Below, piece after piece: positions 16,538 through 25,440 of a DNA stretch of 43,603 nt. The stretch is from positions 1 to 43,603 of the forward strand of contig NZ_BBXG01000032.1 of assembly GCF_001570605.1 (NCBI RefSeq), written 5' to 3'. This stretch comes from Herbidospora cretacea (GTDB lineage: Bacteria > Actinomycetota > Actinomycetes > Streptosporangiales > Streptosporangiaceae). The position numbers and the translations under genes were made by a program. Numbering within the stretch: the first letter of the stretch is position 1; the number at the start of each line of letters is the position of its first letter. The notes beneath the pieces are model-generated. The model saw only the letters and a program-made list of their open reading frames with translations. It did not search any database and had not been told where the DNA came from.

Positions 16538-17292
16538 CCGGCCAGGGGCAGGTTGATCCTGGGCAGCCCGTCGGGGCCGTGGGTCACCTCCGCCTCCACG
16601 CCGTACACCTCGGCGAGCAGTTCGGCCGTGACCACCTTCGCGGGCGGGCCGTCGGCGACCAGACGGCCACCGCTCAGCACCGCCAGCCGGTCGCAGGCCG
16701 CCCCGGCGAGCTGGAGGTCGTGCAGCGCGGCGACGACGGTGACGCCCAGGGAGCGCACCAGCCGCAGCAGTCCCACCTGGTGACGCAGGTCCAGGTGGTT
16801 GGTGGGTTCGTCGAGCAGCAGCAGGCCGGGCTGCTGGACCAGCGCCCTGGCCAGGTGGACCCGCTGCCGTTCGCCGCCGGACAACCGCGCGTACGGCCGG
16901 TGGGCCAGCGTGCGCACCTCGCAGCGCTCCATCGCGTCTTCGATCAGGTCGTGCTCGGCGGCGGTGAGCCGCCCCAGACCGCCCAGGTACGGCACCCGTC
17001 CCAGGGCGACGATCTGCTCGACGCTGTTCTCCAGGTCGGCCGGTGAGTCCTGGGTGACGACGGCCACCCGGCGGGCGACCTCACCGGCCCCGGCGGCCCA
17101 GACGTTCAGGCCGTCGACCAGGATCCGCCCCCGGTCGGGGCGCTGACGCCGGTAGACGCACCGCAGCAGGCTCGACTTGCCGCTGCCGTTGGGCCCGATC
17201 AGGCCGAGGATCTCTCCCGGCGTCACCGACAGCGTGATGTCGTGGAGCACGGGCTCCCAGGCGACGTCCTCGATCTCCAGGGACAGGCTCAC
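16534..17292 (-). CDS. Siderophore/cobalamin-type ABC importer, ATPase (FecE/BtuD-like)
   Basis: 252 residues with Walker A GPNGSGKSS (about residue 35), Q loop VTQDSPADLENSV, signature LSGGERQRVHLARAL, Walker B LLLLDEPTNHLD and the switch His in AALHDLQLA. The Walker B region with NHLD is typical of the FecE/FhuC/BtuD group that powers uptake of metal chelates. The GTG at 17292 overlaps the permease stop codon. Last gene of the long minus-strand operon that begins at 29930. Together with the next two genes it forms a complete uptake system, which in this operon is expected to bring back the modified peptide, free or metal-bound. Confidence 0.93.
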   Translation of the reverse strand: MSLSLEIEDVAWEPVLHDITLSVTPGEILGLIGPNGSGKSSLLRCVYRRQRPDRGRILVDGLNVWAAGAGEVARRVAVVTQDSPADLENSVEQIVALGRVPYLGGLGRLTAAEHDLIEDAMERCEVRTLAHRPYARLSGGERQRVHLARALVQQPGLLLLDEPTNHLDLRHQVGLLRLVRSLGVTVVAALHDLQLAGAACDRLAVLSGGRLVADGPPAKVVTAELLAEVYGVEAEVTHGPDGLPRINLPLAG

Positions 17293-18335
17293 GACAGCGC
17301 CCTCCGGTTGGCGCGGGCGAGCAGGACCAGGAAGAACGGCGCGCCCAGCATCGCGGTGATGACCCCGATGGGGATCTCGTCGGGCTGGTTGAGCAGGCGT
17401 GCCCCGACGTCCACCCACACCAGCAGCAGCGCTCCGGCCACGGCGCTGAGCGGGACCACCCACCGGTTGTCGCCGCCGACCACCATCCGCACGGCGTGCG
17501 GCACCATCAGCGCCACGAAACCGATGCCGCCGCTGACCGACACCACCGCGCCGACCGTGATCGCCGAGCCGATGACGAGCCGCACCCGCAGCCGGTTCAC
17601 CTCCACACCCAGGCTCGTGGCGCCCTCCTCCCCCAGGACGAGGGCGTTGAGCCCGGCCGACCGCAGCCAGAACCACACCACGAAGATCGCGACCACGGTC
17701 GCCGGCACGGGCAGGTCGCCCCACTGCGTCCCGGACAGGCCGCCGAGGCTCCAGAACAGCGCGGACCTCAGCTGGGAGTCGGGTGAGTTGAGGACGATGA
17801 AGTTGGTCGCCGCCTCCGCCAGCGCGGCCACGGCGACACCGGACAGGATCAGCCGGGTGACACCCAATTGGCCGCCGTCGCGCGCCAGCAGCAGCACCAC
17901 GGTGAAGGTGAGCATGGCGCCGGTGAAGGCGGCCAGCGGGAGCAGCCACGACAGGCCGGACATCAGCGCCAGGACCGCGCCCAGCGACGCCCCCGAACTG
18001 GCTCCGATCAGATAGGGGTCGGCCAAGGGGTTGCGCAGCACCCCTTGGAGCACCGCGCCGGTGACGGCCAGGCCCGCGCCGACGATCGCGCCGAGCAGGA
18101 CCCGGGGCAGCCGGATGTCGCGCACGATCACGGCGAGCGGTCCGGCGGGGGCGTCCCGCGTGCCGAGGACGATCCGCCACACGTCCGCGAACGGGATGTC
18201 GACCGGCCCGAGCCCGACGGCCGCGACCAGCGACAGCCCGAGCAGCATGGCCAGCAGCGCCACCGCGCCCGCCAACGTCACCCGGCGGCCCGGCCGGCCT
18301 GACGAGACCCGCCGGGCGGCGACCCGGACCGTCAA
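17289..18335 (-). CDS. Siderophore/cobalamin-type ABC importer, permease (FecCD family)
   Basis: 348 residues from a TTG that overlaps the lipoprotein gene stop (TTGA). About ten membrane helices. Family marks: DVWRIVLGTR...RLPRVLLGAIVGAGLAVTGAVLQGVLRNPLADPYLIGASSGASLGAVLAL, the near-invariant FecCD block, and GGIGFVALMVPHAVRMVVG, GALLLVWVDVGARLL and EIPIGVITAMLGAPFFLVLLAR towards the C-terminus. A GTG about 50 bases downstream is a weaker alternative start. A single permease gene implies a homodimer, as in BtuC. Substrate is expected to be a metal complex or related small molecule. Confidence 0.95.
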   Translation of the reverse strand: MTVRVAARRVSSGRPGRRVTLAGAVALLAMLLGLSLVAAVGLGPVDIPFADVWRIVLGTRDAPAGPLAVIVRDIRLPRVLLGAIVGAGLAVTGAVLQGVLRNPLADPYLIGASSGASLGAVLALMSGLSWLLPLAAFTGAMLTFTVVLLLARDGGQLGVTRLILSGVAVAALAEAATNFIVLNSPDSQLRSALFWSLGGLSGTQWGDLPVPATVVAIFVVWFWLRSAGLNALVLGEEGATSLGVEVNRLRVRLVIGSAITVGAVVSVSGGIGFVALMVPHAVRMVVGGDNRWVVPLSAVAGALLLVWVDVGARLLNQPDEIPIGVITAMLGAPFFLVLLARANRRALS

Positions 18336-19276
18336 CGGGCGAAGCCCTCGGCCAGCGCCCTGAGCGCGCGTCCGCTGCGGAGGCCGGGCTGCAGGTCGTT
18401 GACGGGGATGACGACGAAGCGGTTCTCCTTGACCGCGGTGACGTCCTTGATCGGGGCGTGGGAGCGCATCCAGGCGATCGCCTCGTCGGCCGGTTCGAAG
18501 GCCTGGTCCTCGACCACGATCACCTGCGGGTCGCGCTTGACCAGTTCCTCCCAGGAGACCTGCCCGAACTCCTTGGTCTCGGGGAAGATGTTCTCCCCGC
18601 CGGCCCGGCGGAACAGGTCGAACGCCAGCGTGTTCGCGCCGCTGGTCAGCGGCTTGTCCTTGCCGCCGGCGTAGTCGAAGACCCGCAGGGCGGGAGCGGC
18701 CGGGGTGACGGCGTCCACCTCGGTCCTGAGCGCGGCGACGAGCTGCTCGGCCCTGTCCTGGACGCCGAAGACCCGGCCCAGGGCGCGCAGGTCCTCGTAG
18801 GTCTGCTCGACGGTGGCGGTCGCGCCGGGGCAGCTCGCCGACAGCAGGTGGCTGTTGACGCCCTCCTTCCGAAGGACGGCGCGGTCGCCCAGGGCCTTGG
18901 GTCCGTAGTCGTCGGGGTAGCCGCTGACCACCAGGTCGGGGGCGGCGGAGTAGACGACCTCCTTGGACGGGGGCGGGAAGGCCGATTCGGAGATCACTTC
19001 GACGCCGGTCAGGTCGGCGGCGTACTCCCGCATGATGTCGCCGGCGGCGACGGTGCCGGCCAGCCGGTCCTTCAGGCCCAGGGCCAGGACGACCTCGGTC
19101 GCGACCGTGCTGGAGGTGACGATGCGCTGCGGGGCGGTGTCGTAGGTGTAGACGGCGCCGCAGTTGGTCACCTGGATCGCGGCGGGAGCGGAGGCGGTGG
19201 GAGCCGCTGCCGGGGTGGGGGTCGCGCAGCCGGTCAGCAGGGCGAGCGTGGCCAGCGCCGATATCGGTCTCTTCAT
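18332..19276 (-). CDS. Siderophore-type ABC importer, substrate-binding lipoprotein (FecB/BtuF-like)
   Basis: 314 residues. The signal peptide MKRPISALATLALLTGC ends in a lipobox (LLTGC), so the mature protein is anchored through the lipidated Cys. The PF01497-type fold is indicated by PQRIVTSSTVATEVVLALGLKDRLAG at the start of the first lobe, PDLVVSGYPDDYG, the long connecting helix (YEDLRALGRVFGVQDRAEQLVAALRTEVD) and DPQVIVVEDQAFE. The ATG at 19276 overlaps the TfuA stop (ATGA), so it is translationally coupled to the biosynthetic genes. This coupling suggests that the ligand is the product of the cluster. Confidence 0.93.
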   Translation of the reverse strand: MKRPISALATLALLTGCATPTPAAAPTASAPAAIQVTNCGAVYTYDTAPQRIVTSSTVATEVVLALGLKDRLAGTVAAGDIMREYAADLTGVEVISESAFPPPSKEVVYSAAPDLVVSGYPDDYGPKALGDRAVLRKEGVNSHLLSASCPGATATVEQTYEDLRALGRVFGVQDRAEQLVAALRTEVDAVTPAAPALRVFDYAGGKDKPLTSGANTLAFDLFRRAGGENIFPETKEFGQVSWEELVKRDPQVIVVEDQAFEPADEAIAWMRSHAPIKDVTAVKENRFVVIPVNDLQPGLRSGRALRALAEGFAR

Positions 19277-20316
19277 GGTTTCTCCTTGGGGGCGACGCGT
19301 GCGGCGTACTCGCCGCGGACGCGCAGGGTGTCGAGGATCGCGGCGGGGACGTCGCCGGCGACTTCGGTCGTGGCGGCCACCAGGCAGGCCTGGTCGGCGG
19401 CGAAGGCCGCGAGGTCCGCCGGGCCGAGGTCGGCCAGTTCGGCGGCCGGGACGCGCTCGGCCACCAGAGCGATCCACTCCGCCAGGGCGGCGCCGTGCGG
19501 GCGGGCACCGGTGGCCGCGGCCACCAGGCGGAGTGTGGCCGCGCGTTCCAGCTCGTCGTAGCGGCCCTCGGCGCGAAGGTCGTCCAGGATGCTCCGGGTG
19601 ACGGCGGGCGCGAGCGCGGTGCGGCCGACCGGCCGCACCGCGCGCCACTGGGAGGTCTGCTCGAAGTGCCAGGCGCGCTCGGCGGGCCGGATCTCGTCCC
19701 GGGCCAGCAGGTCCAGCAGCGCGAGGGCGTCGGCGCGTTTGACGTCGCGCCGCCCGGTCGGCAGCCAGTCCCGCAGGCGGCCCGCCGCCAGGTCGGGCCA
19801 TCGCCGGTCGGGATAGTGCAGGTTCTTCGCCGTGGAGATCAGGTCGGCCGCCTCGGCGGCCGTGATCACCTCTTCCTGCACGGCATCGCGCAGCGTGGCC
19901 CTGATGGTGACCATCGCCTCGTTGACCGGCCGGTAGCCCTGTTCGGCGTCGAGGTGGGCGACCGCGACCTCGTCGTCGTCGGTGAGTTCGCCGGTGACGA
20001 TCGCCCGGTAGACCTCGCCGACGCCGGTCATGCCGTAGGGGGCGAGTTCGGCGGCGCGCAGGGCGCCCATGCTGGCGGCCCCGGCGACGGCGACGCCCTC
20101 GGACATCGCCCAGAGGATCTCCTTGTGCCAGACGGCGGGGACGCGCTCGTACACCCCGTCGACGACGGCGATCACGCGGGGGCGTCCGGCGGCGACCAGC
20201 GCGGCCACATCGCCCTGCCCGGCGGGCGGCAGCACCAGGACGTCGCGGCCCGGCAGGCGGTCCCGCACGAGGTCGGCCGGGATGGTCGGACCGGCGAAGA
20301 CGGCGATCTCAGGCAT
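19273..20316 (-). CDS. tfuA: TfuA-like protein, partner of a YcaO enzyme
   Basis: 347 residues. The N-terminal 170 residues are textbook TfuA: VFAGPTIP, VIAVVDGVYERVPAVWHKEILWAMSEGVAVAGAASMGALRAAELAPYGMTGVGEVY and LTDDDEVAVAHL. The C-terminal 170 residues are a helical extension. TfuA proteins accompany YcaO enzymes; in methyl-coenzyme M reductase maturation and in thioamide-containing RiPPs the pair installs backbone thioamides, TfuA being thought to help deliver sulfur. Here it overlaps the start-proximal YcaO gene by 8 bases, so the two form a pair. Thioamidation is therefore the expected reaction but has to be shown. Confidence 0.93.
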   Translation of the reverse strand: MPEIAVFAGPTIPADLVRDRLPGRDVLVLPPAGQGDVAALVAAGRPRVIAVVDGVYERVPAVWHKEILWAMSEGVAVAGAASMGALRAAELAPYGMTGVGEVYRAIVTGELTDDDEVAVAHLDAEQGYRPVNEAMVTIRATLRDAVQEEVITAAEAADLISTAKNLHYPDRRWPDLAAGRLRDWLPTGRRDVKRADALALLDLLARDEIRPAERAWHFEQTSQWRAVRPVGRTALAPAVTRSILDDLRAEGRYDELERAATLRLVAAATGARPHGAALAEWIALVAERVPAAELADLGPADLAAFAADQACLVAATTEVAGDVPAAILDTLRVRGEYAARVAPKEKP

Positions 20317-21559
20317 CGGCGGTCTCCGGTCCGAGCGCCAGCGCCCTGGGTCCCGGCAGGGTGGGCTCGCCGGTCAGCGCTCCCGCCCCCTCCAGCCCGG
20401 GAACCAGCACCTTGACCACGGGGACGCCCAGGGACGCCCGGGTCAGCTCGACCGCGATCACCTGGTCGAGCCCCGCTCCGGCGAGCCGGTCGAGCAGCCA
20501 GTCGAGGTCGTCGCCGAGCAGCTCGTGGTCGGCGCCCGCCGCCTCGAAGGGGCGGGCGTACGGCAGGCTCTCGCGGAGCGCGTCGCGCAGTTCCCCGATG
20601 CCGTCGAGGTCGGTGGTCTCCGCGTAGCGTTCACGGGTGATGTCGTCGCGGGCTCCGGAGACGGTGATCAGCCGGGACTGCGCCGCCTCGGTCAGGGCCC
20701 GCTGGACCGCTATGGCCGGATGGGGGTGGCAGCCGAGCCCCGTGGCGGCGGGCAGAGGGCGGAACGGGTCGGGTTCGGCCTCCACGATGTGGCACAGCAC
20801 GGCCGGGACGCCCAGGTCGGAGGTGATGTCGAACAGCGCCGCCTCGACACCCGCCCGGTCGTAGCGTTCCAGCAGCCGCGCCGTCTCCGGATCGGTCAGG
20901 GTGGACGGGTCGATCCGTGCCTCGGCCTGGGTCAGGCCGTCGCGGAGGTCCCAGAGAGCCGCCGCGTCCCGTTCGATCAGCTCGCACAGCGCGTGGACCA
21001 GCGCCTCCAGCGCGCTGTTGCCCCCGGCCAGGCCGTTGCTGTCGCGGGACAGGCCGTGCCCGGTCAGCGCGGGCGGCAGCGTGAAGTCCAGGCTGACCGC
21101 CTCGTACGGCACCGCTCTCGGCTCGCCCGTACGCACGTCGACACCGTCGATCCACAGCAGAGGCGTGACCTCGTCGAGCACCCCGTCGGCGGTGCGCGGC
21201 AGCCGACGGGGGTCGAGTGCCGCCGCGCCCAGTTCGGCGGGCCGGGCCAGCCGTAACGGACGGTCGATCACTTCGGCGTGCGCGTGCTCGACGGCTTCCA
21301 TGGCCGCCGACACCCGGCTCGCCTCCCGGCTGACGCCCTTGCCCTGGCTGACCGACAGGCTGCGGGCGTTGGGCCGGTAGGCGGTGGCGACCGGGATGCC
21401 GATGAGGTCCAGGCCGGTGACGTCGCAGACCCGCGTCACCCCGCAGGCGGCCAGCGCCGGGCCGAGCCGCCGCCAGGTCTCCTCCAGGGTGGCGGCGCGG
21501 TGTGTGCCCGTCGTGGCCAGTTTCCGGCCGGGACGGTCGAGGTTCCACGGTTCAGACAT
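20309..21559 (-). CDS. YcaO enzyme of the TfuA-associated type (probable thioamide synthetase)
   Basis: 416 residues. ATP/Mg ligands of YcaO proteins are recognisable as SAAMEAVEHAHAE at about residue 84, ALCELIERDAAALWDL at about 190 and RALTEAAQSRLITVSGARDD at about 289. The C-terminus (ALALGPETADA) lacks the Pro-rich tail of azoline-forming YcaOs. This and the adjacent tfuA gene point to the thioamide branch, in which the enzyme phosphorylates a backbone amide and exchanges oxygen for sulfur. The stop overlaps the tfuA start by 8 bases and the start overlaps the preceding ycaO by 8 bases. The peptide at 26249 is the only candidate substrate in the cluster. Confidence 0.93.
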   Translation of the reverse strand: MSEPWNLDRPGRKLATTGTHRAATLEETWRRLGPALAACGVTRVCDVTGLDLIGIPVATAYRPNARSLSVSQGKGVSREASRVSAAMEAVEHAHAEVIDRPLRLARPAELGAAALDPRRLPRTADGVLDEVTPLLWIDGVDVRTGEPRAVPYEAVSLDFTLPPALTGHGLSRDSNGLAGGNSALEALVHALCELIERDAAALWDLRDGLTQAEARIDPSTLTDPETARLLERYDRAGVEAALFDITSDLGVPAVLCHIVEAEPDPFRPLPAATGLGCHPHPAIAVQRALTEAAQSRLITVSGARDDITRERYAETTDLDGIGELRDALRESLPYARPFEAAGADHELLGDDLDWLLDRLAGAGLDQVIAVELTRASLGVPVVKVLVPGLEGAGALTGEPTLPGPRALALGPETADA

Positions 21560-22724
21560 GGGGCACCGGCAGCGTCTCGACGGGGCTGGGCAGCGGGTCG
21601 GCTCCCGCGCCCAGGAAGGGATAGGCGGCGGGACCGGTGGAGCGCAGTCCGGGCACCACGACCCGCGCCACGTGGAGTCCCAGGGCGGCCAGGTCGGGGG
21701 TGGTGAGATCGACTGTGATCACTTCGAGGTCGAGGGACGGCCTTCCGGGCGGCGCGCCCCCGTCGAAGCGGTCCCGGACGGCCGTGGCGACGCGTTCGTC
21801 GGCGAGGAGCTGCACGGTGCAGAGCAGGTCGGTGGCGTCGCTCAGGTCGGGGGCGTAGGAGTCGAGGTAGCGGCGGTCGCTCCGGTGCGGCATCAGCGGG
21901 CCGGCCGGTCGTTCCCATTCCGGCACCCCGTCGATGACCTCGGCGAGGGCGTCCAGCGAACGCAGCGCCTCGGCGGCGGCCGACCGGGCCGACCCGGCCG
22001 CGCAGCCGACACCGATCAGCCCGTCCGGGGACGACGCGACGCACAGCACCACCGGCGCGCCCAGCGCGTTCGGCACGGACCGCCACACGAGTTCGGCCCC
22101 CGCCGGAACCGGCAGCGGCGGCCCCTCCACCAGCGGGAACGCGGCTCCGCCGTACCAGGCGGTGGCCAGGGCGTGCCGTTCCACCACCTCGGCGAGTGCC
22201 GAGGCCCTGGCCGCCTCCGGGGTGGGCCCGGCCGCGATGCCGGCGGCGATCGGCAGGTGCGCCGGGCGGGCCCGGACCAGCGTGTGCGCACCGGAGGACA
22301 GCCAGACCAGCGAGGCGGGCACCCACACCTGACGCCCGTCATCGGAGCGACCGGCCACCCAGGCGAGCACGTCGTCGCGGCGCAGGCCCGCGAACGGGAA
22401 GCCGGGCCGGTCGTGCTGGGCCGGCGAGTAGAGGGCCAGCCGGTCGGGGTCGACGGCGTCGTCGAGGTCGTGCCAGGTCGCGTGCCTGAGTCTCGCCTCC
22501 GGGACCAGGTGGCCGGCGTAGCGCTCCACGGCCTCACCCAGCGCTCTGCGCCGGGCGCGGCCGGGGTCGCCGAACGACGCGCCGCCGACGAGAGGGTTGC
22601 CGAGGGGGTGGGCGAACCGGCCGGTGGCGGCCAGTTCGGCGGTCACGGTGTGGAGCACGGCGTGGCTGCGCCGGGTCTCCACGCGGGTGATCAAACCGGT
22701 GCGGGGGTCGAGCGATGCGTCCAT
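21552..22724 (-). CDS. YcaO cyclodehydratase, azoline-forming type (second of three)
   Basis: 390 residues beginning MDASLDPRTGLITRVE, an opening shared with TOMM D-proteins. YcaO ligand motifs: RRRALGEAVERYAGHLVPE at about 73, ARASALAEVVERHALATAW at about 175 and ARSAAAEALRSLDALAEV at about 255. It ends LPVPHV, a P-x-P tail like the C-terminal proline motif needed by azoline-forming YcaOs. The enzyme class uses ATP to cyclise Ser, Thr or Cys onto the preceding carbonyl. The frame can be read open to 23765 but the extra part is antisense to nothing known and out of frame with the next gene, so the ATG at 22724 is used. It shares layout with the next YcaO, probably a duplication. Confidence 0.92.
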   Translation of the reverse strand: MDASLDPRTGLITRVETRRSHAVLHTVTAELAATGRFAHPLGNPLVGGASFGDPGRARRRALGEAVERYAGHLVPEARLRHATWHDLDDAVDPDRLALYSPAQHDRPGFPFAGLRRDDVLAWVAGRSDDGRQVWVPASLVWLSSGAHTLVRARPAHLPIAAGIAAGPTPEAARASALAEVVERHALATAWYGGAAFPLVEGPPLPVPAGAELVWRSVPNALGAPVVLCVASSPDGLIGVGCAAGSARSAAAEALRSLDALAEVIDGVPEWERPAGPLMPHRSDRRYLDSYAPDLSDATDLLCTVQLLADERVATAVRDRFDGGAPPGRPSLDLEVITVDLTTPDLAALGLHVARVVVPGLRSTGPAAYPFLGAGADPLPSPVETLPVPHV

Positions 22725-22732
22725 CGGATCTC

Positions 22733-24112
22733 TCAGGTGTGCGGGAGCGGGACGAGGTTGACGTCGGCCTCCGCGAGCGGGGCGGCGCGCAGCCCGAGCC
22801 GGACCGGGTCGGTGTAGAGCCGGTCGCCGCCGAGGAAGGGGAAGGCGGCGGGCGGGTTGGAGTAGGCGCCGGGGACCACCACGCGGACCACCCGGGCTCC
22901 GGTCACGGCCACGTCGGGGGTGGTCAGATCGACGGCGTGGGCGCGCAGTCCCCGCGCTTCGATCCGGTCGAGGTAGGCCCGGCAGACGTCGCCGGTGATC
23001 GTCGGCAGGTCGTCGAGGGTCACCGGATCGGCCGGGCCGGTGATGGGTTCCAGCTCCTTCGCCATCGCCGGGTCGAGCCAGATCTGGCTGTGGCAGGCCA
23101 GATCCACCACGTCCCTGAAGTCGCTCCGGTAGGAGGCGGCGTAGGCGCGGTCGGGGCGGTGCGGCTTGAGCATGTCCGGGCTGAGCACGCCGTCCTCGAC
23201 GGCCTGGTGGATCGCGCCGTCGGGCTCCAGGAGGCCGACGGAGTAGATCCGCAGGGTGACCGCCTCGGCCATCGCCTTCGCCACCGCCGGCACGGGATCG
23301 GGCCGGGCGGCGACGCCGAAGGTGTGAATGCCGAGGGCCGGGTCGTGGAGCAGGACACCGATCACCGCGACGTCGAACGTCGTGGGCACGCTCACCACGC
23401 GATAACGCAGATCTCCTGACGCGCGCCCCCAGCCGGGACCAAGGTCCGCGTCGGGGCGCAGCAGATGCGCGAGGCGCGCGTCGGCCACGTCCACCGGAGC
23501 GGCCGGAAGGCGGTTGGCCCACCAGATGACGGTGGCGTCCCTCTCGATGATCTCCTCCAGCCCCGAGGTCAGCGCGAAGCGCAGATCGGGGCCGGCCGCC
23601 AGACCCGCCAGCATGGCGTAGTTGGTGGCGGGCTCGGCCGCGCGCGGCGGCACGAGGTAGTTGACGAAGACCAGGGACGCGGGCACCCACACCGGCGGCC
23701 CGTCCAAGGTGGTTCCCCGCATCCAGAGCACCGGCAGGTCGGCGGTGAAGGGGACGAAGGGGCACCCCGGTTCGGCGTACTGGCTCGCGGAGTACAGCGC
23801 GAACGTCGCCGGGTCGAGGGCGTTCTCACCGGCGGCGGCCAGTTCCCGGTGGCTCGCCCGGCGCAGGTCCGCCGGGACGAAGTTGCCGCAGTAGCGTTCG
23901 ATCGCCTCACCGGCCGCGCTCATCAGGGCTCGTTCAGGATCGTGGAAGGCGGTGCCGGTCGCCACCCGGTCGGCGGGCCAGGGCAGGAGGTCGGAGATCG
24001 CCGCGACCGAGGCCGTGCACACGTTCAGCCCGGACGGCCACCAGGGCTCAGCCTCCACCTGGTCGAGGCGGGTGATCAGTCCGGTACGGGGGTCGAGCAG
24101 CGGATGGTTCAT
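22733..24112 (-). CDS. YcaO cyclodehydratase, azoline-forming type (third of three)
   Basis: 459 residues from an ATG that overlaps the hydrolase stop codon (ATGA). Opening MNHPLLDPRTGLITRLDQ and ending NLVPLPHT, again a P-x-P tail. Ligand motifs: ALMSAAGEAIERYCGNFVP at about 62, ALTSGLEEIIERDATVIWW at about 170 and AVAKAMAEAVTLRIYSVG at about 255. It is closest in layout to the neighbouring YcaO at 21552 but about 70 residues longer, with an insertion after the third motif (PDGAIHQAVEDGVLSPDMLKPHRPDRAYAASY). Likely the main D-protein that works with the E1-like protein at 25437; substrates would be Ser and Thr because the candidate peptide has no Cys. Confidence 0.93.
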   Translation of the reverse strand: MNHPLLDPRTGLITRLDQVEAEPWWPSGLNVCTASVAAISDLLPWPADRVATGTAFHDPERALMSAAGEAIERYCGNFVPADLRRASHRELAAAGENALDPATFALYSASQYAEPGCPFVPFTADLPVLWMRGTTLDGPPVWVPASLVFVNYLVPPRAAEPATNYAMLAGLAAGPDLRFALTSGLEEIIERDATVIWWANRLPAAPVDVADARLAHLLRPDADLGPGWGRASGDLRYRVVSVPTTFDVAVIGVLLHDPALGIHTFGVAARPDPVPAVAKAMAEAVTLRIYSVGLLEPDGAIHQAVEDGVLSPDMLKPHRPDRAYAASYRSDFRDVVDLACHSQIWLDPAMAKELEPITGPADPVTLDDLPTITGDVCRAYLDRIEARGLRAHAVDLTTPDVAVTGARVVRVVVPGAYSNPPAAFPFLGGDRLYTDPVRLGLRAAPLAEADVNLVPLPHT

Positions 24113-25440
24113 CGACGGCTCCCCGGGACCAGCAGGTCGACGCCGGAGATCGTCACCGTGACCGGCGTTCCCGGCGCGGTGTGGCGGGGGTGCCGTCCGA
24201 CGGTGAGCTCCAGGTGCAGGGTGTGACCCGGCGGGAGATCGACCGCGACGGGCGCGCAGCGGATCTCCGCCACCCCGCGTCCGGAGGTGATCGGCGTCGT
24301 GCCGTCGCTCAGTCGCGTTCGGACGCCCTCGGGGGTCTCGTGGACGAGAGTGGCGACCAGCTCGGCGGGCCGGTCGGCCTCGGCGCGGCAGCGCACCCGC
24401 GCCACCCCGTGCCACTCGGCCCGGCCCGTCGCGGTGAGACGCACGACGTCGGTGCGCGGCCCGATGACCGACAGGTCGGCCGAGTGCGGCAGCGACGGGT
24501 GAGGATCGGCCGGATCATGGGCGATGACCAGGTCGGGCCGCTCGGGAGTCAGCGCCAGCGACCGCCGCGCCGGACGCGCCGGAGGGCGCGGGTCCACCGG
24601 CTCCCAACGGCTGGTTCCCAGCACGAGGCAGCCGTGCCGCCACTCCTCCGCGGCCGCGGCGGGATCGGTGGCGAGCGTGGCGAGCCAGGAGAGCGCCAGT
24701 TCGGTGGGGTCGGGCTCGGCCGGGACGTCGATCGCGCATTCGGGCTGGAGCCGGTGTGTCAGCGGGGAAGCCCAGCCGCCCATCACCACGGTCGCCCGCC
24801 GGGCCAGGCTCGCCTGGCGCAGCGTCGTGGCGGCCGAGCCGCAGTACCAGCTGCCCAGGTGCAGGGTCGGGACGTCCACGGCGCGGATCCGTGCGCCGGT
24901 TCTCCGGGCCTGCGGTTTCCAACTGCTCGGCGTGGGCGGCCAGGTTCCCAGGGGCACCGGCCAGGCCTTCTGGGTCAGCGCGAGGTCGTAGAGCCCGGGG
25001 CGGAGCTGGCGTCCGCCGCCGATCTCGGTACGCCACCACAGTTCCTCGTCGACTGCCACGGTGGCCGGCGGCCAGGGCTGGCGGCTGGCCACTCCCCTCA
25101 CCGACGGGTGGGCCACGGCGCACCAGGCGGCGTAGGCCTCGTAGGAGGTGCCGTACAGGAACGTGGCGCCGTCGGACCACGGCTGGGCGGTGATCCAGTC
25201 GAGCGTGGCGTGACCGTCGGCCCGCTCGTCGGCGCCGGGTTCGAACTCGCCTGGGGAGCGGTGGCGTCCGCGCAGGTCCTGGAGGACCACGGCCAGGCCC
25301 GCGCCGGTCAGCGCGTCGGCCTCGGGCCACAGCCCCGGCGTTCCGTAGGGGGTGCGGACCACGACGGTGGGGGCCGGGACGCGTTCCGGCAGGAAGACGT
25401 CGGCCACGAGCCCGCCGACCGGGACGTCGATCATGATCAC
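24109..25440 (-). CDS. CocE/NonD (peptidase S15-like) alpha/beta hydrolase with altered catalytic Asp
   Basis: 443 residues from the GTG at 25440, which overlaps the preceding stop (GTGA) and has GGAG five bases before it; an ATG at 25434 is the alternative. The fold is clear: VVVRTPYGTPGLW, LQDLRGRHRSPGEFEP, the nucleophile motif GTSYEAYAAW with Ser, a lid region, and a C-terminal jelly-roll (VARVRCRAEADRPAELVATLVHE...HLELTVGRHPRH). Where CocE-type enzymes have GWYD, supplying the catalytic Asp, this protein reads LHLGSWYCGSA, so Asp is Cys. A His follows in GGWASPLTHR. It may still hydrolyse through Ser/His, act on leader peptide or imported product, or be non-catalytic. Family is sure, activity is not. 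Confidence 0.88.
   Translation of the reverse strand: MIMIDVPVGGLVADVFLPERVPAPTVVVRTPYGTPGLWPEADALTGAGLAVVLQDLRGRHRSPGEFEPGADERADGHATLDWITAQPWSDGATFLYGTSYEAYAAWCAVAHPSVRGVASRQPWPPATVAVDEELWWRTEIGGGRQLRPGLYDLALTQKAWPVPLGTWPPTPSSWKPQARRTGARIRAVDVPTLHLGSWYCGSAATTLRQASLARRATVVMGGWASPLTHRLQPECAIDVPAEPDPTELALSWLATLATDPAAAAEEWRHGCLVLGTSRWEPVDPRPPARPARRSLALTPERPDLVIAHDPADPHPSLPHSADLSVIGPRTDVVRLTATGRAEWHGVARVRCRAEADRPAELVATLVHETPEGVRTRLSDGTTPITSGRGVAEIRCAPVAVDLPPGHTLHLELTVGRHPRHTAPGTPVTVTISGVDLLVPGSRR

Noticed and set aside
21552-23765. A single 737-residue frame that could be a fused double YcaO
   Set aside because: Only the part from 22724 onward resembles YcaO; the upstream part is the wrong frame of the next ycaO gene, which is itself intact at 22733-24112.
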